From positions 7,258,245-7,322,244 of the forward strand of contig JACAXG010000021.1 of NCBI GenBank assembly GCA_018881555.1: DNA of 64,000 nt. The letters are read 5' to 3'. The notes under the pieces are model-generated. The model saw only the letters and a list, made by a program, of their open reading frames with translations. It was not told the origin of the DNA and made no database searches. This stretch comes from Amblyornis subalaris. Its lineage: Eukaryota; Chordata; Aves; Passeriformes; Ptilonorhynchidae. The translations under genes and the position numbers were made by a program. Positions 50,500-62,882 of the stretch are shown here, piece by piece (the stretch's first letter is position 1; every line of letters begins with the position of its first letter).

Positions 50500-50850
50500 T
50501 GAAATGGCTCTGAAATGTCACCACCTGATCTGCGGGGGAAGCTGCACCCTCGCGAGCCCTTCCATTAACTATTCCTGTTGACAGCTCGTTGTTTCTTCGG
50601 CGAGCTGGCTCTGCTTACCCAAGGGGGTGCTTCTACAGGACCTTCACGGCTGGCTTTTAACAGCCTTGTAATCACGGATCACAACATCCTGGTTGACAAA
50701 CTCCTGTTTTATCAATATTTTATCCTCAACACTAGCTTTCCCATGATGCTGCTCAGCCTTAACTTACGGACGCTATNTCTATGCCATGTCTCAATGTGTC
50801 TAGGGCTTAGCAGCAACAGATGTGTTTGGGAACCTAAACAGCCCCACCTC
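50500..50850. other. GC-richer patch with CpGs, unassigned
   Basis: Contains TCGCGAG near 50551 and several more CpGs within 60 bases, unusual for the surrounding AT-rich DNA. A 91-codon frame (50578-50853) includes an N and is unrecognised. Possible regulatory element; not shown. Confidence 0.2.
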
Positions 50851-52189
50851 TGAGGCCTCAGAGGATGCTATTTCTTTTNATTTTTGAGGCATTTGAAATG
50901 CTTTCACAAGATGGAGAGAAACTTTACAGGTTTGTGCTCGTTCTCAATGTGTGTTTGTTCTGTAACAGCTCCTTGTAAATGGCTGATTTGGGGCTGTATT
51001 TAAACTGGAAAACATCTCAGAACAGTTGGACGGAAAACATCNTACCGCCAAATGCACTCACCTGGAGGAGTTGCTCTCTGGGGCCACAAGCCTTTCCTAG
51101 CAGGATAATGTCAATGTTGTCTGGAAAGCCGTAATACACAAGAAAATAAAAGGAAGCCCATGTTTGTTATTGTTGCTACAAATTGTGGCAATTTTCNGTG
51201 GCATGCAATAGTTCCCATCCTTGTGTTCACGAGTTCTTCCACATTGCCATCTGCCTTTGGGATGGCTTGTCTATTCCAGCTCAGAGAAGAAACATTTTAA
51301 AAATCTAAATATTATATTTCTCTTCCTTCCAAAGATGGCAGTCGCAGTGTGACCTTCTGCCTTCAGACACACTCTGTGTATGGGCTCCCACAGCAGCACC
51401 TTTTGGTACCACCCATTACCCCTTGGCAGAGCTGTTGGGCATCACCTGCCTTGATGGCACAGAGGACTGGTGGCTTTACAACTCTCCTCCTGATGAGGTA
51501 CAGCTTCTCTATTTCTCACACTAGAACTAGAAAAGTGGTAGTTTGTATGCCAGTGGAAAAAGTATCCCTTCCAAGATAACCTATTCTCCATCTTCACACA
51601 GTATTCTCTTTAAAGATCAATTCAGAAAATCAGATTTTCTTGATCTATGAGATGTTCACCAGAGCTTACTCCTGCCCAGGCTTTATCACAACTGATTTTG
51701 CATTTTTCCATCCTTATCTCCAATTTTACCACGCCAAATACACGCTAGAATATTTACGTATTAACACAGTAGCCTTTTATGTTCCAAGACAAAAATAATT
51801 ACCTCATTTGGGAATATGCATTCATTTGCCTTTTCCCTTATCCCTATAAATATATAGTCAGATTCTGTACCATGGAAACAAAAGCTCTAGGTCCTTAATT
51901 AGAAAAATTAATTTAAAATTCTTTAAAATCATGTCTAAAACCCCCATGAATGCACATACACTACAGAGTAATGTATGCACTTGCTCATTAATCACTTGCT
52001 GCTCATTAAAATGCATGATGAGTTTTAAAAAATTTATCATTGAAAACAATGTATTTATATAAATTCACAGTATGAAATGACTAAAAGTAGNGACATTTAA
52101 GGTATTCATTGTTATTTCATATGGTTATATTTATTCACTGTTGTTATTTCATGACAGCTGACAGAACATCCCTACATAGAAATATTCAC

Positions 52190-52244
52190 GTGTGTATATG
52201 TGCATGTATTTTTGTGTATGCATGTATGGATGTATGCATATGTA
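52190..52244 (+). repeat. Degenerate TGTA/TGCA repeat
   Basis: Alternating TGTAT, GCATG and GTATG words over about 55 bases, such as GTATGCATGTATGGATGTATG. Old impure microsatellite. Confidence 0.8.
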
Positions 52245-54239
52245 AAAGATAAGCACAATGCAATGAAGACTACATCTGAAAAAAAACTTGGCAGCTGTCG
52301 AAGGCAGGTGTTTTCCATGGCTCTCTGTGAAAGAGCACACTGCAGTTAACGATGCTGTGAAAGACTGCCTGTAGACCAGAAACATATGCATCAACAGAAG
52401 ATTACAGCCATGACAGACCTGCAGGTATATGGGTAAAAACACAAGGCTAAACATCAGGGCACTCAATACACTCAATCCTACATCTAAAAGCATCTTTGAA
52501 CAAAGAAGTTGCTGTCTAGAATGATACACACACCGGCAACGTGGGAGCTGCAAACATTGCTACTTCCGCTCTGGAATAAAATCAAAGGCGAAGGGCCAGA
52601 TTCCTAAAAGGCAACGTTCAGTCTCCCACTTTTCCTCTTAGGTTACATCCAAGAGAAAGTAAGGCATAGGATCACATTCTGGTCTTCCAGCTGTATGAAA
52701 GACTCCATTGAAATTAATGTGTAAAACTCAGCAGTTCCTTACCATGTAATTTTCTATATAACATTTGTGCCATTTCCCACTGGAATTAAGAGTAACCCCA
52801 AAAATCTCCTGAATCTGAGGCTTGCGCTGCAGAGAGGATGCACAGCTGCAGAGGGAGCAGGGTGAGAGGGAAGTCTTCTCATACCCAGTGCTCCCCTGGC
52901 ACAGAGCCCTGCCTTACGCCCACTTGGTGGTGTTGGCTACAGTGCTTTCTCATCTGGGAGCAGGGTTTGCCACTTATTATTTCTTAATAAACATAGATAG
53001 ATTATAAAAAAATGTGAACACATTCACCTTGCTGAGTAGTCTGAGTAACTGTGGTATTTTGCACATTTGGCCCACAGCAGAGCATCAGGCAGCAACCTTA
53101 TCAGGGAAACAGAATCCTGGAAAAGCAGTCCAGCCTCACTACCCAGGCTGCCCTGTCTCCCCAGGCTCAGCTCTGCCTTCCAAAGCCAGCCACTGCTCCT
53201 GTCTGGGCTTAGCCCTGCCTTTTTGTAGTCAAGGATAACATACTGCACATCAGAAGTGATGTACAATACGCCTGGCTCTCCAAGTCTGTAAGCCAGCAAT
53301 AGCGTGTTTCTACCAGTAACTGTTGCTCTTCCTGAAAAATGATAATATTTTCATTGAGCTATTTTAAAAAATTAAATAATCTGTCTCCTTCTACCAAAGT
53401 TACAGGCACCTCCCTCAGGAACTATTTTAAACCGAAGAAAACAGCAAATGCAAGATATTTTCAGGTGCGTGGGTTTTATTTAGGGTTCTAGCAATTTAAC
53501 CAAAAACTAGAAACTGCAGCCTTATCATAACCCTCATAGTTTCCTTTTGTTTACCTGCATAGGCTCTAATCACATATGCAACATCTGTTGATACCCTGAC
53601 ATTATTGGCAAGACACCAAAATAACCGTGTTCTGCATAACAAACAGTTGTGGTTCCCATCTCACTCCTGGTCTCTCTGCTTCAGCATACAAAGCCACAGC
53701 AAACCCTTCCTGCCTGCCAGGGTGTGAGTGAGATCACAAATGTCCCTTCAAGGGAGTGATAGAAACCAGAATTGCATGATTATGGTGTGCCTTCAAAAAT
53801 ATGTCTTTGGGCAATTTTCAGTTCCCGTATGAAAAGAGTAGGATTAGACGATAAAAACTAAACCACAACCAGAACAGAGTCAAATAGCAAGCCCTTTTGG
53901 ATACAAAGTCAGGAGCACTCAGAACACTGGCTACACCCTTCAGATTTCTAAAATATATCTTTTGAAGCAATTTTTTAAAGCACAGATTTGTTTACAGGTT
54001 CAGCAGGAACCAGAACAACCCTTGCAATGTGTTCCAGGTATGTGGGGAGTGACTGCCTGGCTCCCACAGGGTCTCCAATCAGAGCAGAGGCAGCAGAAAA
54101 GGACAGCAGTGGGAAGAAGCAGCCAAGGTCTGGAGATAGTCTTTCTTAAGACTGCACACCAGGCCAGAGCTCAAAGNAAATCACATCACCAGAGCGGAGT
54201 TTTTTACCTCTAGGTTTTCCAGAGTTCATGGCCAAAAGC
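52245..54239. other. Non-coding stretch, nothing recognised
   Basis: No gene, RNA or transposon was recognised. Open frames at 52822-53299 overlap on both strands. One N at 54177. Confidence 0.55.
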
Positions 54240-54826
54240 AATGTCAGTGCCGCTCAGACTCTCAGTCTCCTTTTTCTTTCATCCTTTTCATTCCCTTGCC
54301 TTCTCCCTGCTCTGTACAGCTGGCATTTCACAGCAGCTGGAGGGTGTCCCAGTGCAGCGAAGGTGCTCCCACACCTTGGGCAGCAGCTAAGACCTCCACC
54401 ACCCCACCCGAGCTTGGCCTGGTTGTCCAGCCCTGCTGCCTCTCTTTCTCCTCCCTGGAGGTGGAGATCAAGGAGAGACTTCCTAGCGTGAGACCTTGCT
54501 GCAGTGGCAGAGGTGCCTGTGTGCAGANGAAACCTGCAGGTGCCATTTCCGCTGTCACCAACCATCTCAAGGGTCCTGAGGAACAGGGAATACAAAGCTG
54601 CCGGGTTACCTACACACTGAGGGAATATGGGGATGCATAACACAGACATACTGAACTTGGTGATTAAGGTCAGGACAGTTAACTGAAGAGCAAAGACAAA
54701 GGATGTGGTCATATACATGTATTTTCGATTTATAACTCCCTCCAGTTTTTCTTTCCTTCTCAAATCTTTCAAGTTTACAAAGGAAAAAAAAAAAAGCAAA
54801 GCAGCTTCCCCAGGGGAGAGGAACAA
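54240..54826 (-). other. GC-richer patch with 190-codon open frame, probably not a gene
   Basis: The longest open frame of the window (54254-54826, minus strand) lies over a GC-richer block at 54240-54620. Two + strand frames (87 and 114 codons) and another minus frame are open over the same bases, so the openness follows from composition. It contains an N at 54528. No domain is recognised. Confidence 0.2.
54784..54795 (+). repeat. Poly(A) tract, 12 bases
   Basis: Twelve A in AGG(A)12GC. Simple repeat at the upstream end of the minus-strand open frame. Confidence 0.8.
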
Positions 54827-55699
54827 AGTACAGTGTACAAGGATGAGGAAGGTAATGTGCTTTCCTGTTGCTGAAAAATACCTTGCACATTTGGATTACT
54901 TCAGTTTTTCCTCAAAATTTATGCAGATGTTGCTGACCATTTCCCTTTTATACTGATTAGCTCTTTCCAGGAAGCATTTTTTTTCCCCCCAAACACTCCT
55001 TTCCTTCCTGAAGAAGCCTGGTTCATGCTAGAGGATGTTTCTGACAGAATGAAGTCGGAGATTATCTTTAAGAGAAAAATCTTGTGTAGAAAGTGATTTT
55101 CCAAGACTCATGAAGATAGTTTGGAAAAAAACCCCAAACCAATAAAACCAACATTTTGCCTTATTATTTTTTTTAATATGGGTTTCATTTCATGAAGAAC
55201 AGGGTTTTTAAAACCTTTAAATAAATGAAATTGCCTATGCTCATCTCACTCAGAAAACATTTCCAGCAAATATTGTAAAAATATTTTGGTAAGGCAACAG
55301 CAAATACGAGCAGCAAGTAACTCCCATCAATGTCAAGGATTTTGTCACATGCACCAGGTGTGTTGGTTCCTGCTTTGGACTGAAATTACCCACATATATT
55401 TGGTAGGTCTGGACTAGGAACACAAACCAACCCGTGCAGGCGTGACAGAACTTGCTGGGACTACTTCTGTTTGCCTTTCACAATGTCATTACCAAAATGA
55501 ACTCAGCCAAAGACTTGAGACAGTGAGCAATATCAGCAACAGCATTCAATAAAGAAGACATAGTAAATAATCTGAAAATTGAGATCTGTATAATTGATGA
55601 TGGTGTAAAATCAAAGAAGATTGTGGGATCGCCCTGGATTTAAGTGCAGGCACCTGCTTTAGACAGATGGATTAAAAGGCTAACACAAATCTTGGGAAC

Positions 55700-55790
55700 A
55701 GATTTTGTGTCCTGAAATTATAATTAATAAAGGCACATTGCATGTTAATTAAAGATACATAACTAACAATTTATTACATACAAATATTTA
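55700..55790. promoter_or_regulatory. Possible homeodomain-site cluster (speculative)
   Basis: TTATAATTAATAAA at about 55718-55731, TTAATTAA at 55745-55752 and ATTTATTACAT near 55769 lie within 90 bases. These are homeodomain-type cores, though very AT-rich DNA produces them by chance. Confidence 0.15.
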
Positions 55791-58039
55791 TAAGACCTAC
55801 TGCTGCAAAAACCCAGGGTTTCTGGCTGCATGTCAGTGCTAAGCTTCCCTTGACTTTACCAGAGGAAGATCAGGTCCCAAGTTTAAATTGAAATTTAATT
55901 GATGAAATTATCCTAGAGGAAAAGGGGCTTTTGGTGATAAGGGAGAGCTACTCAGAGAGTTGGGACAACTCTGTGAGGCATTTCCCAAATCAAAATTACT
56001 CTTTTTCTAAAACTTGAAACACAGTTAAAAATTCAGCCCTGAAGTTTAAGAAAATCACCCCTGTATCCATCAAACTGCCGAAATGCTACAGGTCCCAAGA
56101 AAGGCTAGAGGTCCTTCTTTTTTCCTGTAATTAATACACAGTTCTGTTCCCTCCCTTCACTGTTAGGCTCAAAACAAGAAGCCCCACCATCACCAAGGAA
56201 CAGGATATTCTGGAGAGTGAACCTCTTGCTCCCCAGTTAAAGTAACAAAATCTGACTCTTGTCCAGCAGTGAGCAAAGTCTTTAACAAATCAGCAAACAG
56301 CCCCACGCAGCAGTCTTTTAGCACGACATTTACTCCATTCCTTGTTAGTTATTTCCAGGCACTTCAAAACCTACCTCTTAGGAACATCTTTGCCAACAAA
56401 CTTGCCACAAAAACACACCTGGCACAGCTTGAAATGGAAGAGATCTGTCAGGCTCTCGTAAGTCCCTAAAGAAAGTTAAGCAGTGAGTCAGTGCGAGACA
56501 GCTCTGCTTTCTGGTCCTTACACCCTCTCTTTGCTGCACAGAAAATTTATAGCCTTCAAGTTCCTGAACTAACACCTTCCCGGTTAATCACATTCACCGG
56601 TGATATGATATAGCTGTAAAAATAATGTTCAACTGACACTGGCTTGGTTTTGTATTTCTTACCCAAGTAAAGTGTGCAATGCAAAAATCACATTTCCTTA
56701 TATGCTTCAGAGGTCCACAAGCATATGTATGCACACATATCCACACGCACACAGGCACAACTGTACATAGGAGCCATCTGTCACAATCAGTTTCTCAAAT
56801 TCAAAAACATGATTAACTCAGAGACAGGAAGGAGCCTCGGGAGCAAGGGGAAAAAATTGCTAAGATAATGACTTTACTCTAAATAACCTGACAATCTCTC
56901 CTTCTTTGGCATTTTTTAATCATTTGGAAATACAGAACATGACGAGGCAACTTGCATGACCAGTGTCACCGGTTTAGAATTTCTCCAAGCAGCTGAATTT
57001 ATAATGCTGTAGGGTAGAATAACTTTATTTTTTATGCTTAGCTTATAACTATGGAAAATCCTTTATAAGCATACTTCCTCCTAGCACACAGTATCTATCC
57101 AATCTATCCTGGAGCATGAACACTGACCCATATTCTTCCTTTCAAAAATGGCTACAGTCCAAAGAGTTTTCCACTCCTACGGTTTTGGGGTTTGCTTCAG
57201 TCTTGAGTTTAGAAGCTAATTTGTCCTAAACTTACCACCAAACTATTACAGATTCTCAGAGAGAAGAGGCTCGTGAACAAGATCCACTGTCGTGAACCAT
57301 TTACTTGCCTGCTGAATTTCTTACAAATGTGGGTGGGAAAAGGTAATATCATCAGTGCAAGACACTTCTCATGTGGCAATGTTATAATCCATTCCCAAGC
57401 TTTACAACAGTATGTATAGATCCATTACATGGCTCCAGACAAGTTAAAGGGACCATTCAAAGACAAGGAGAGTGAAGAAAGAAAATGAGAAAAAAGGTTG
57501 TTTATGCAGCATGTGAGCTAGTCACAGCAGGACTGCACAAACACACCAGATGACATGGTCAGCAGGGAAGGAAATACCCAGCGTATAGTCCTTGGTGAGC
57601 CAAGATTATCCATTAATCTAAGATCGCAAAAAACAGAAAATAGGATCACAACTCCTAGTTGAAAGGAGGGGAAAAATCCTGAACTCTGGTAATTCCACCC
57701 TGTTCCATGAAGCTTTATTTTTTCACTTAAATCATTGAAATAAAGAAGAAAGTTTGCTGCTGGTGTCTGTTTGACTGCTCTCAATCAAAGGCATCGAGTG
57801 GATTTCTTAATGGTGTTCCNGTAAACACTGTAGTGAAAACAACACTAAATTAGACCTCAAGCAGCCAGAAACTGATTAGCAGATACAGATCTTTATGAAA
57901 ATATTTTACTTCCTTTCGCTTCAAAAAAATATCTCAACATTTTCTTCCACCATCCTGGAATCATCTTCATTTTTATGTGCTAAAATTAATACTAGAATTT
58001 ATAAAATCCACGTGGTAATATGTCTATCTTCCTTTAAGT

Positions 58040-58180
58040 TTTACTAAGAGGTTAATAGTTTTAATTTGCATACACACAAAGAAAGTTTTAAAACATTATT
58101 ATGATTAAAGAATATCTCAGTACAGTTTTTGTACACCAGGCTTTTGTTATTGAAAGAGACAACTACTGCGCAGTACCCAG
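58040..58180. promoter_or_regulatory. Possible octamer/SOX element (speculative)
   Basis: An exact octamer ATTTGCAT lies at 58064-58071, with a SOX-like CTTTTGTTAT at 58141-58150. This pairing, about 70 bases apart, is seen in neural and pluripotency enhancers, but spacing here is loose. Confidence 0.18.
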
Positions 58181-60799
58181 TTTCTGAGTCCAGACTGAGC
58201 TTGTGAGCAGCTGAGCCCAGACTGGATTGGAGGTGCTCTGCATGTTTCCAGCAAACATTTCTGGGCTTTTATATTTGAAACAACTTTAAAAAAAACTGAA
58301 AGTTAGAGAAACATCGTTCATACACAGAATTGAGCTGTGGGCTTCATCCCAGCATCTTGTTACAGGAATCTCTCTAGCTGTCTTAATAAATTTGAAGAAG
58401 CTTTCATTACAGGATGGTCCTATTTGATGGAAGACATTTATCTTATGATCAGTGTGGAATTATGCTCAACATTAAATAACCATTCTCTTCTCCAGAAACT
58501 CTGAAAGGTGACAGTGTATAAATGTTTCATAGAACATACTTTCCTGAATTATGCTGCAGAAAAAGATACATTTGTTTCAAGAAATGCATGTTAGATTTTA
58601 CTCAGCTTTATATTATAAAAGCAAGAACGTTTATTAATCTTAATATCAGAACAATCAAAGTTGTTTAAATATTTACCTTTCGAATATTTTAATAACTACA
58701 TTATCAACAATAACATTTTTTATGGCTTAATGTTTCAAAATTTAATGATTTTTAATTGTCTCAAGTTCTCACAACATTGTGTCAGTTAAGACTTCTTTGG
58801 GATTGACATGAATGATGTGTAGATTAAAAAAAACAGAGGATTAGACATCTAATAGGATTTTAAATAGAAATGGGTTGTGAATCTTTCGAGGAGAAATAAT
58901 AAAGAATAAATTAATATAGATAGGAGGATTCACACATACATCAGTAAAAACATTCTCGGAAAAAAACATCTTACATAACAACATATTCCTATCCACAGCC
59001 AGATATATTTTGTGGTTTATATAATTTTGTAATTTTCACTCACTCTATAGCTTTTTCGGATGCTAAAACAACTCAAGCTCAGTATGAGCTTTTCACTTCT
59101 AGCACTGAAGCCAAACTCTGGCCTCAGTGACACGGCTACATTGCTCGTGTAAGCCTATGGGAATTTTATCAGGTAAAATGGTACATTTTCTAGTTTTACT
59201 AGGCAAGCTGAGAGCAGAAGTTGGCCCCACACAGGCTTGGTATATAACAACTAGAGATTACCCAAGTGCCTTGCTGCTACTGGTACCCATGCCCACCTTC
59301 CACCTGTATGTTTTTGACACTCTTCAGTGTCAGCCCTCAAGGCTCCCCCAGAGATTTCAGCACTAGAAAACTTTTTCACTGAGGTTGACAGGAACAAATT
59401 CAGTCCCTTATCCTCAAAGAGGCCAGAAAAAGGTCTTAATGCTGCATTTCCTCTCCTTCAGGTGCCTCCATTGTTCAATTAATTTTATTTTACTTATTTA
59501 TTCAGGCTGATTGACTGTCACCTTAAAGGTGTCCTGAATTGAAGGCCCCATTTACTATGGGTCACTTTTTCAAAATAATAGGAGTATCCTGGAACAAACT
59601 CCTTTTACCATTATTATTACAACAAATTCCAAAACCACAAAATCTGGCATGGAAACAAAAGGCAAAAAAAAGGCAAACAAATAATCATTTGTTAAAACCG
59701 ACTGCTACTAAGAAGAGCATTTTTACAAGTAATACAAAAAGCAATGAAAAGGTTCTCACCAGAATTTAATGAAACATCTCTGGGGAAAATCCATTAGAAA
59801 TACATTTGCAATCAGTCCGGTGTCAAATTTCTACTGTAAATATGGCAATTAAGAAGGTCAAGTTACCCGAGGTTGTGTAAGAGTGAAATGAGCAGTTAAA
59901 AAGGAATTTATGTTGAGAGTATTTTGTATACAATTTATGTCTTTTACTATCTGTTAAAACTTGTAACACATTTTCTTATATGTTACAGGACATTATATTC
60001 ACAGTAACGGGCTACTGAAATCATGACCCATTGCTGGTTTCCTTAGCTCCATGCAAACGCTTTGGAATTGTACTTGAATCCGATGCGCTGATTAGCTGGG
60101 AGCTGAACCTATGCCAGTAAAAGAATTGCTGTAAATTGTTGGATGAGTGTAAATGACACCCACACCACTGGTGTAGCAGAGAAAAATATGTAACTTGAGA
60201 TTATGAAGTGTCCTGCTGTGACATAAATGGAGTGGAAAGGCACTTAGTCCTGAGAGGACCATAAATGGTTTAAAGCCAAAAAATGCCCAAGTAATGTGTA
60301 TGGGTAGAAAGTGATTAAGGAGGTGACAAAAGTGAAGGTGGCTAGCTAACCTGTAGTGCTCTGGGGTTCACAACAAAGCTTTGTCTGCACATGGTTGTGA
60401 TGCACAGCCACAGCTGTGCTGAGATATATATTTGAGAAACTGCACAGTGAATGGGATCTATGGACTCACCTCGACTTATGCCTGATACAGCAGAAAGTTT
60501 TTCTGATCCAGGATCAGTTCATCATGGCCCCACACTCTGCCAGCGGAGAAGACGCCGCTAACACACAGTGTCTCTGGCACAGAAGTGTGTGATGTGTACG
60601 GCTCTGGAAGCAGTGCCTGTCTGCACACACACAAGTGACCAGAGCCAGCTTCTCGCACCGGGGACAGCTCTGCTGTGGTACAGCCCCAGCACTGCAGCAG
60701 AGCTGTTGCTCCAGGCAGCAAGTGCATGCTCTGTCCCCTTCAAAAGCAACACATAGGACAGGATCAGCAGCTGGGTGAAAAAAGAATGCTGGAGACATG

Positions 60800-60810
60800 A
60801 AAAAAAAAAA
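60800..60810 (+). repeat. Poly(A) tract, 11 bases
   Basis: Eleven A preceded by ACATG and followed by GAGCC. Simple repeat. Confidence 0.75.
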
Positions 60811-62789
60811 GAGCCTGGAAAGAGATGGCATTAGGGAAACAGAAATGGAACACAAAACAATACAGGGACAGAAAAAGCAAACAGCTTGCAGCCATCATGA
60901 AGACACCAGTCAGAAACTTGCAGGGAGCACATGGTAACCAGCCTCAGAGGACAGCCTTCAAAGACAAGGTCGCTGCAGAGGCCACAGAATAAAGGCAACA
61001 CTGAAACTCCCATCTATTGCCTTGCACGCACAGCCACCATAGTCAAAGGACTTCTGATTTTGTGCAGGGAGACCAACCCTTAATGTCACTAAGTCAGGAC
61101 TGGAGAGAAGCACAGACGTGGTTCCTGTTTGTTTACCCACTCTCCATAACAGTGTCTTCAAAGCACTTCAAAGATTTATTCTCACAGTGTTCCTCTGGAG
61201 GCAGCGCAGCAGTGTTATTGCCATCCTGCAGGAAGGAAGGCAGAGAGGGTAAATGTTACTTGCCCACACATCATAGGATGCCTGAAGCAGAGCAAGGAAG
61301 TGAGCTCAGGTTTCCTATGTCTCCCTTACATATCCTGCTTTATCCTTTTCTGCTTCTCTTCCATCCCCTGTGAATGGGCAATGATTGGAAAGGTGCCACT
61401 TCTGTGCTCAGAAATACAAAAACCATGAGGGTAAACAGAAAGAGCCACAGCTGAGTCCAGTCTCAGTTCCACTTAAACCGACGTCTAAAGGATCTTAAGA
61501 CTGCTTTAGACAGAGCTTACTCAATGTCCTAGGAACCATGATTCATTTTGGAAAGGGAAAAACTTCAACCAAAAAGACCACAAACCTTACCATCAAGTCA
61601 ACACTAAACAAAAGGTAACTAATTAAAAATATATTGATAGTAAATTGTACTAAGGAGGAATAGATAGTAATTGGTAATAATTCAAAGTTATGAAATGAAA
61701 AATTAGATAACAGAAAACACAGACTTTCTGAGAAATACAGGATTGGCAGATTTCAAGGCGAAAGAAAACGAAGGGCTTTTTCAGTTTGGAAAGAAAAAAA
61801 ATAGTCTTAGCATGTCCTTATCCTTTATGTGAAGCAAAAAGTGTATTGATACCATTAAAAAACCAGAGTTCTTCTCTTTTAATACTTGAAAAGAAGTATG
61901 ATGTACACACACGGATGATAAAATACTGTTCAGGTTAATCAAGCATGGATTTAACAGGTACATGAGGGATGTAGCCCTATGATAGCAAATACCAAAGTTA
62001 AACACCATCTGGAAACAACTTTTTAAGATTTGTTGTTCTGAACAAACTGCACCTTTTAAAATTGGGCTGGATTTTGCAGCACTAAAAGTTCCAGGTCAGA
62101 AAGACTAATACAATGCTGATATTAAACAAGCAGAACAGAAAACCTAGGTAAAATAGGTACATAAGGCCTGTGCAAGAAGTCTATTTTTGTTTTTCATTAG
62201 CATTACTAATGTGATAGATGAAAAATAATATTCTAGCCAAAAAAGAGTATCTATAAACTTTTGCAAAGCATTTCAATCAGTACCACAAGTATTCTCTTTA
62301 GTACTGCATGTGATCAATGGGCTGCTTGGTAAACAGCCACGCACAAAGTAACGGGCAGATTTCAGAAAGATGTGGATGAGGACCTGCCATTGGCTGGTTC
62401 AACAGGCTAATTTGGATGATATTCACATTGTCATGAATAAACCAGTAATAAACATAAAATCTCTGCTGTTATAATGTGTGGACAAAGCAAAACACATACT
62501 ATAAAGAAATTACGATGAAAATATGACGGTTTTATCAAATTATCTGTATCATTTGACTGATCAAAAGGTGATGGGCACTTGAAAGCACTGATCAAAAAGT
62601 AGGAAAAGAAGATCAGGAATTCACTCAAAGATTTGAAGGGGTTTTCTTACTCTCAGACTACAAAAGACACTTCATGACCTCATCTTTAAAACTTCTAAAT
62701 TGATTTTATTTAAAAATTTATTTTTATGCTTCTTTCTTTGCCTTCAAATTTAGCCTATTTTTTTCCAGTATGATAAGTGTAAAAATAAC

Positions 62790-62882
62790 TCTTTTTTTTC
62801 TACTTCTAGGGTTTTTCCAAGAGACATACCAGTGCCAAAACATTATCTGAGTAATAGAATTCTCTATGTAATAAAGTAAGTT
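62790..62882 (+). other. Candidate internal exon with strong splice sites (exon 62810-62875)
   Basis: A pyrimidine run ending in CTACTTCTAG (AG at 62808-62809) is followed by 66 bases and a GTAAGT donor at 62876-62881. The putative exon is a multiple of three. It is open in the frame that starts at 62811, reading VFPRDIPVPKHYLSNR and onwards to the donor. The other two frames stop inside it. The acceptor is close to consensus; the donor has A rather than G at the last exon base. The peptide is not recognised and no neighbouring exon was found, so chance remains possible. Confidence 0.3.

Larger units (their letters stand above)
47120..52189. other. Non-coding stretch with candidate exon and CpG-bearing patch
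   Basis: Holds a (CT)n run at 47325-47339, the candidate exon at 49143-49194, and an unrecognised open frame at 48754-48999 with an Ala/Glu-rich segment. 50500-50850 is GC-richer with several CpGs. Nothing matched a known gene. Confidence 0.5.
54827..62809. other. Non-coding stretch with possible regulatory blocks
   Basis: AT-rich, with only short open frames. Homeodomain-like clusters lie at 55700-55790 and octamer/SOX-like words at 58040-58180. An A11 run is at 60800-60810, and 60530-60760 is a modestly GC-richer patch open in several frames. The last N is at 57820. No gene or transposon recognised. Confidence 0.5.

Noticed and set aside
60476..60855. Several overlapping minus-strand frames
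   Set aside because: All lie over one modestly GC-rich patch and end at an A-tract; no domain is seen.
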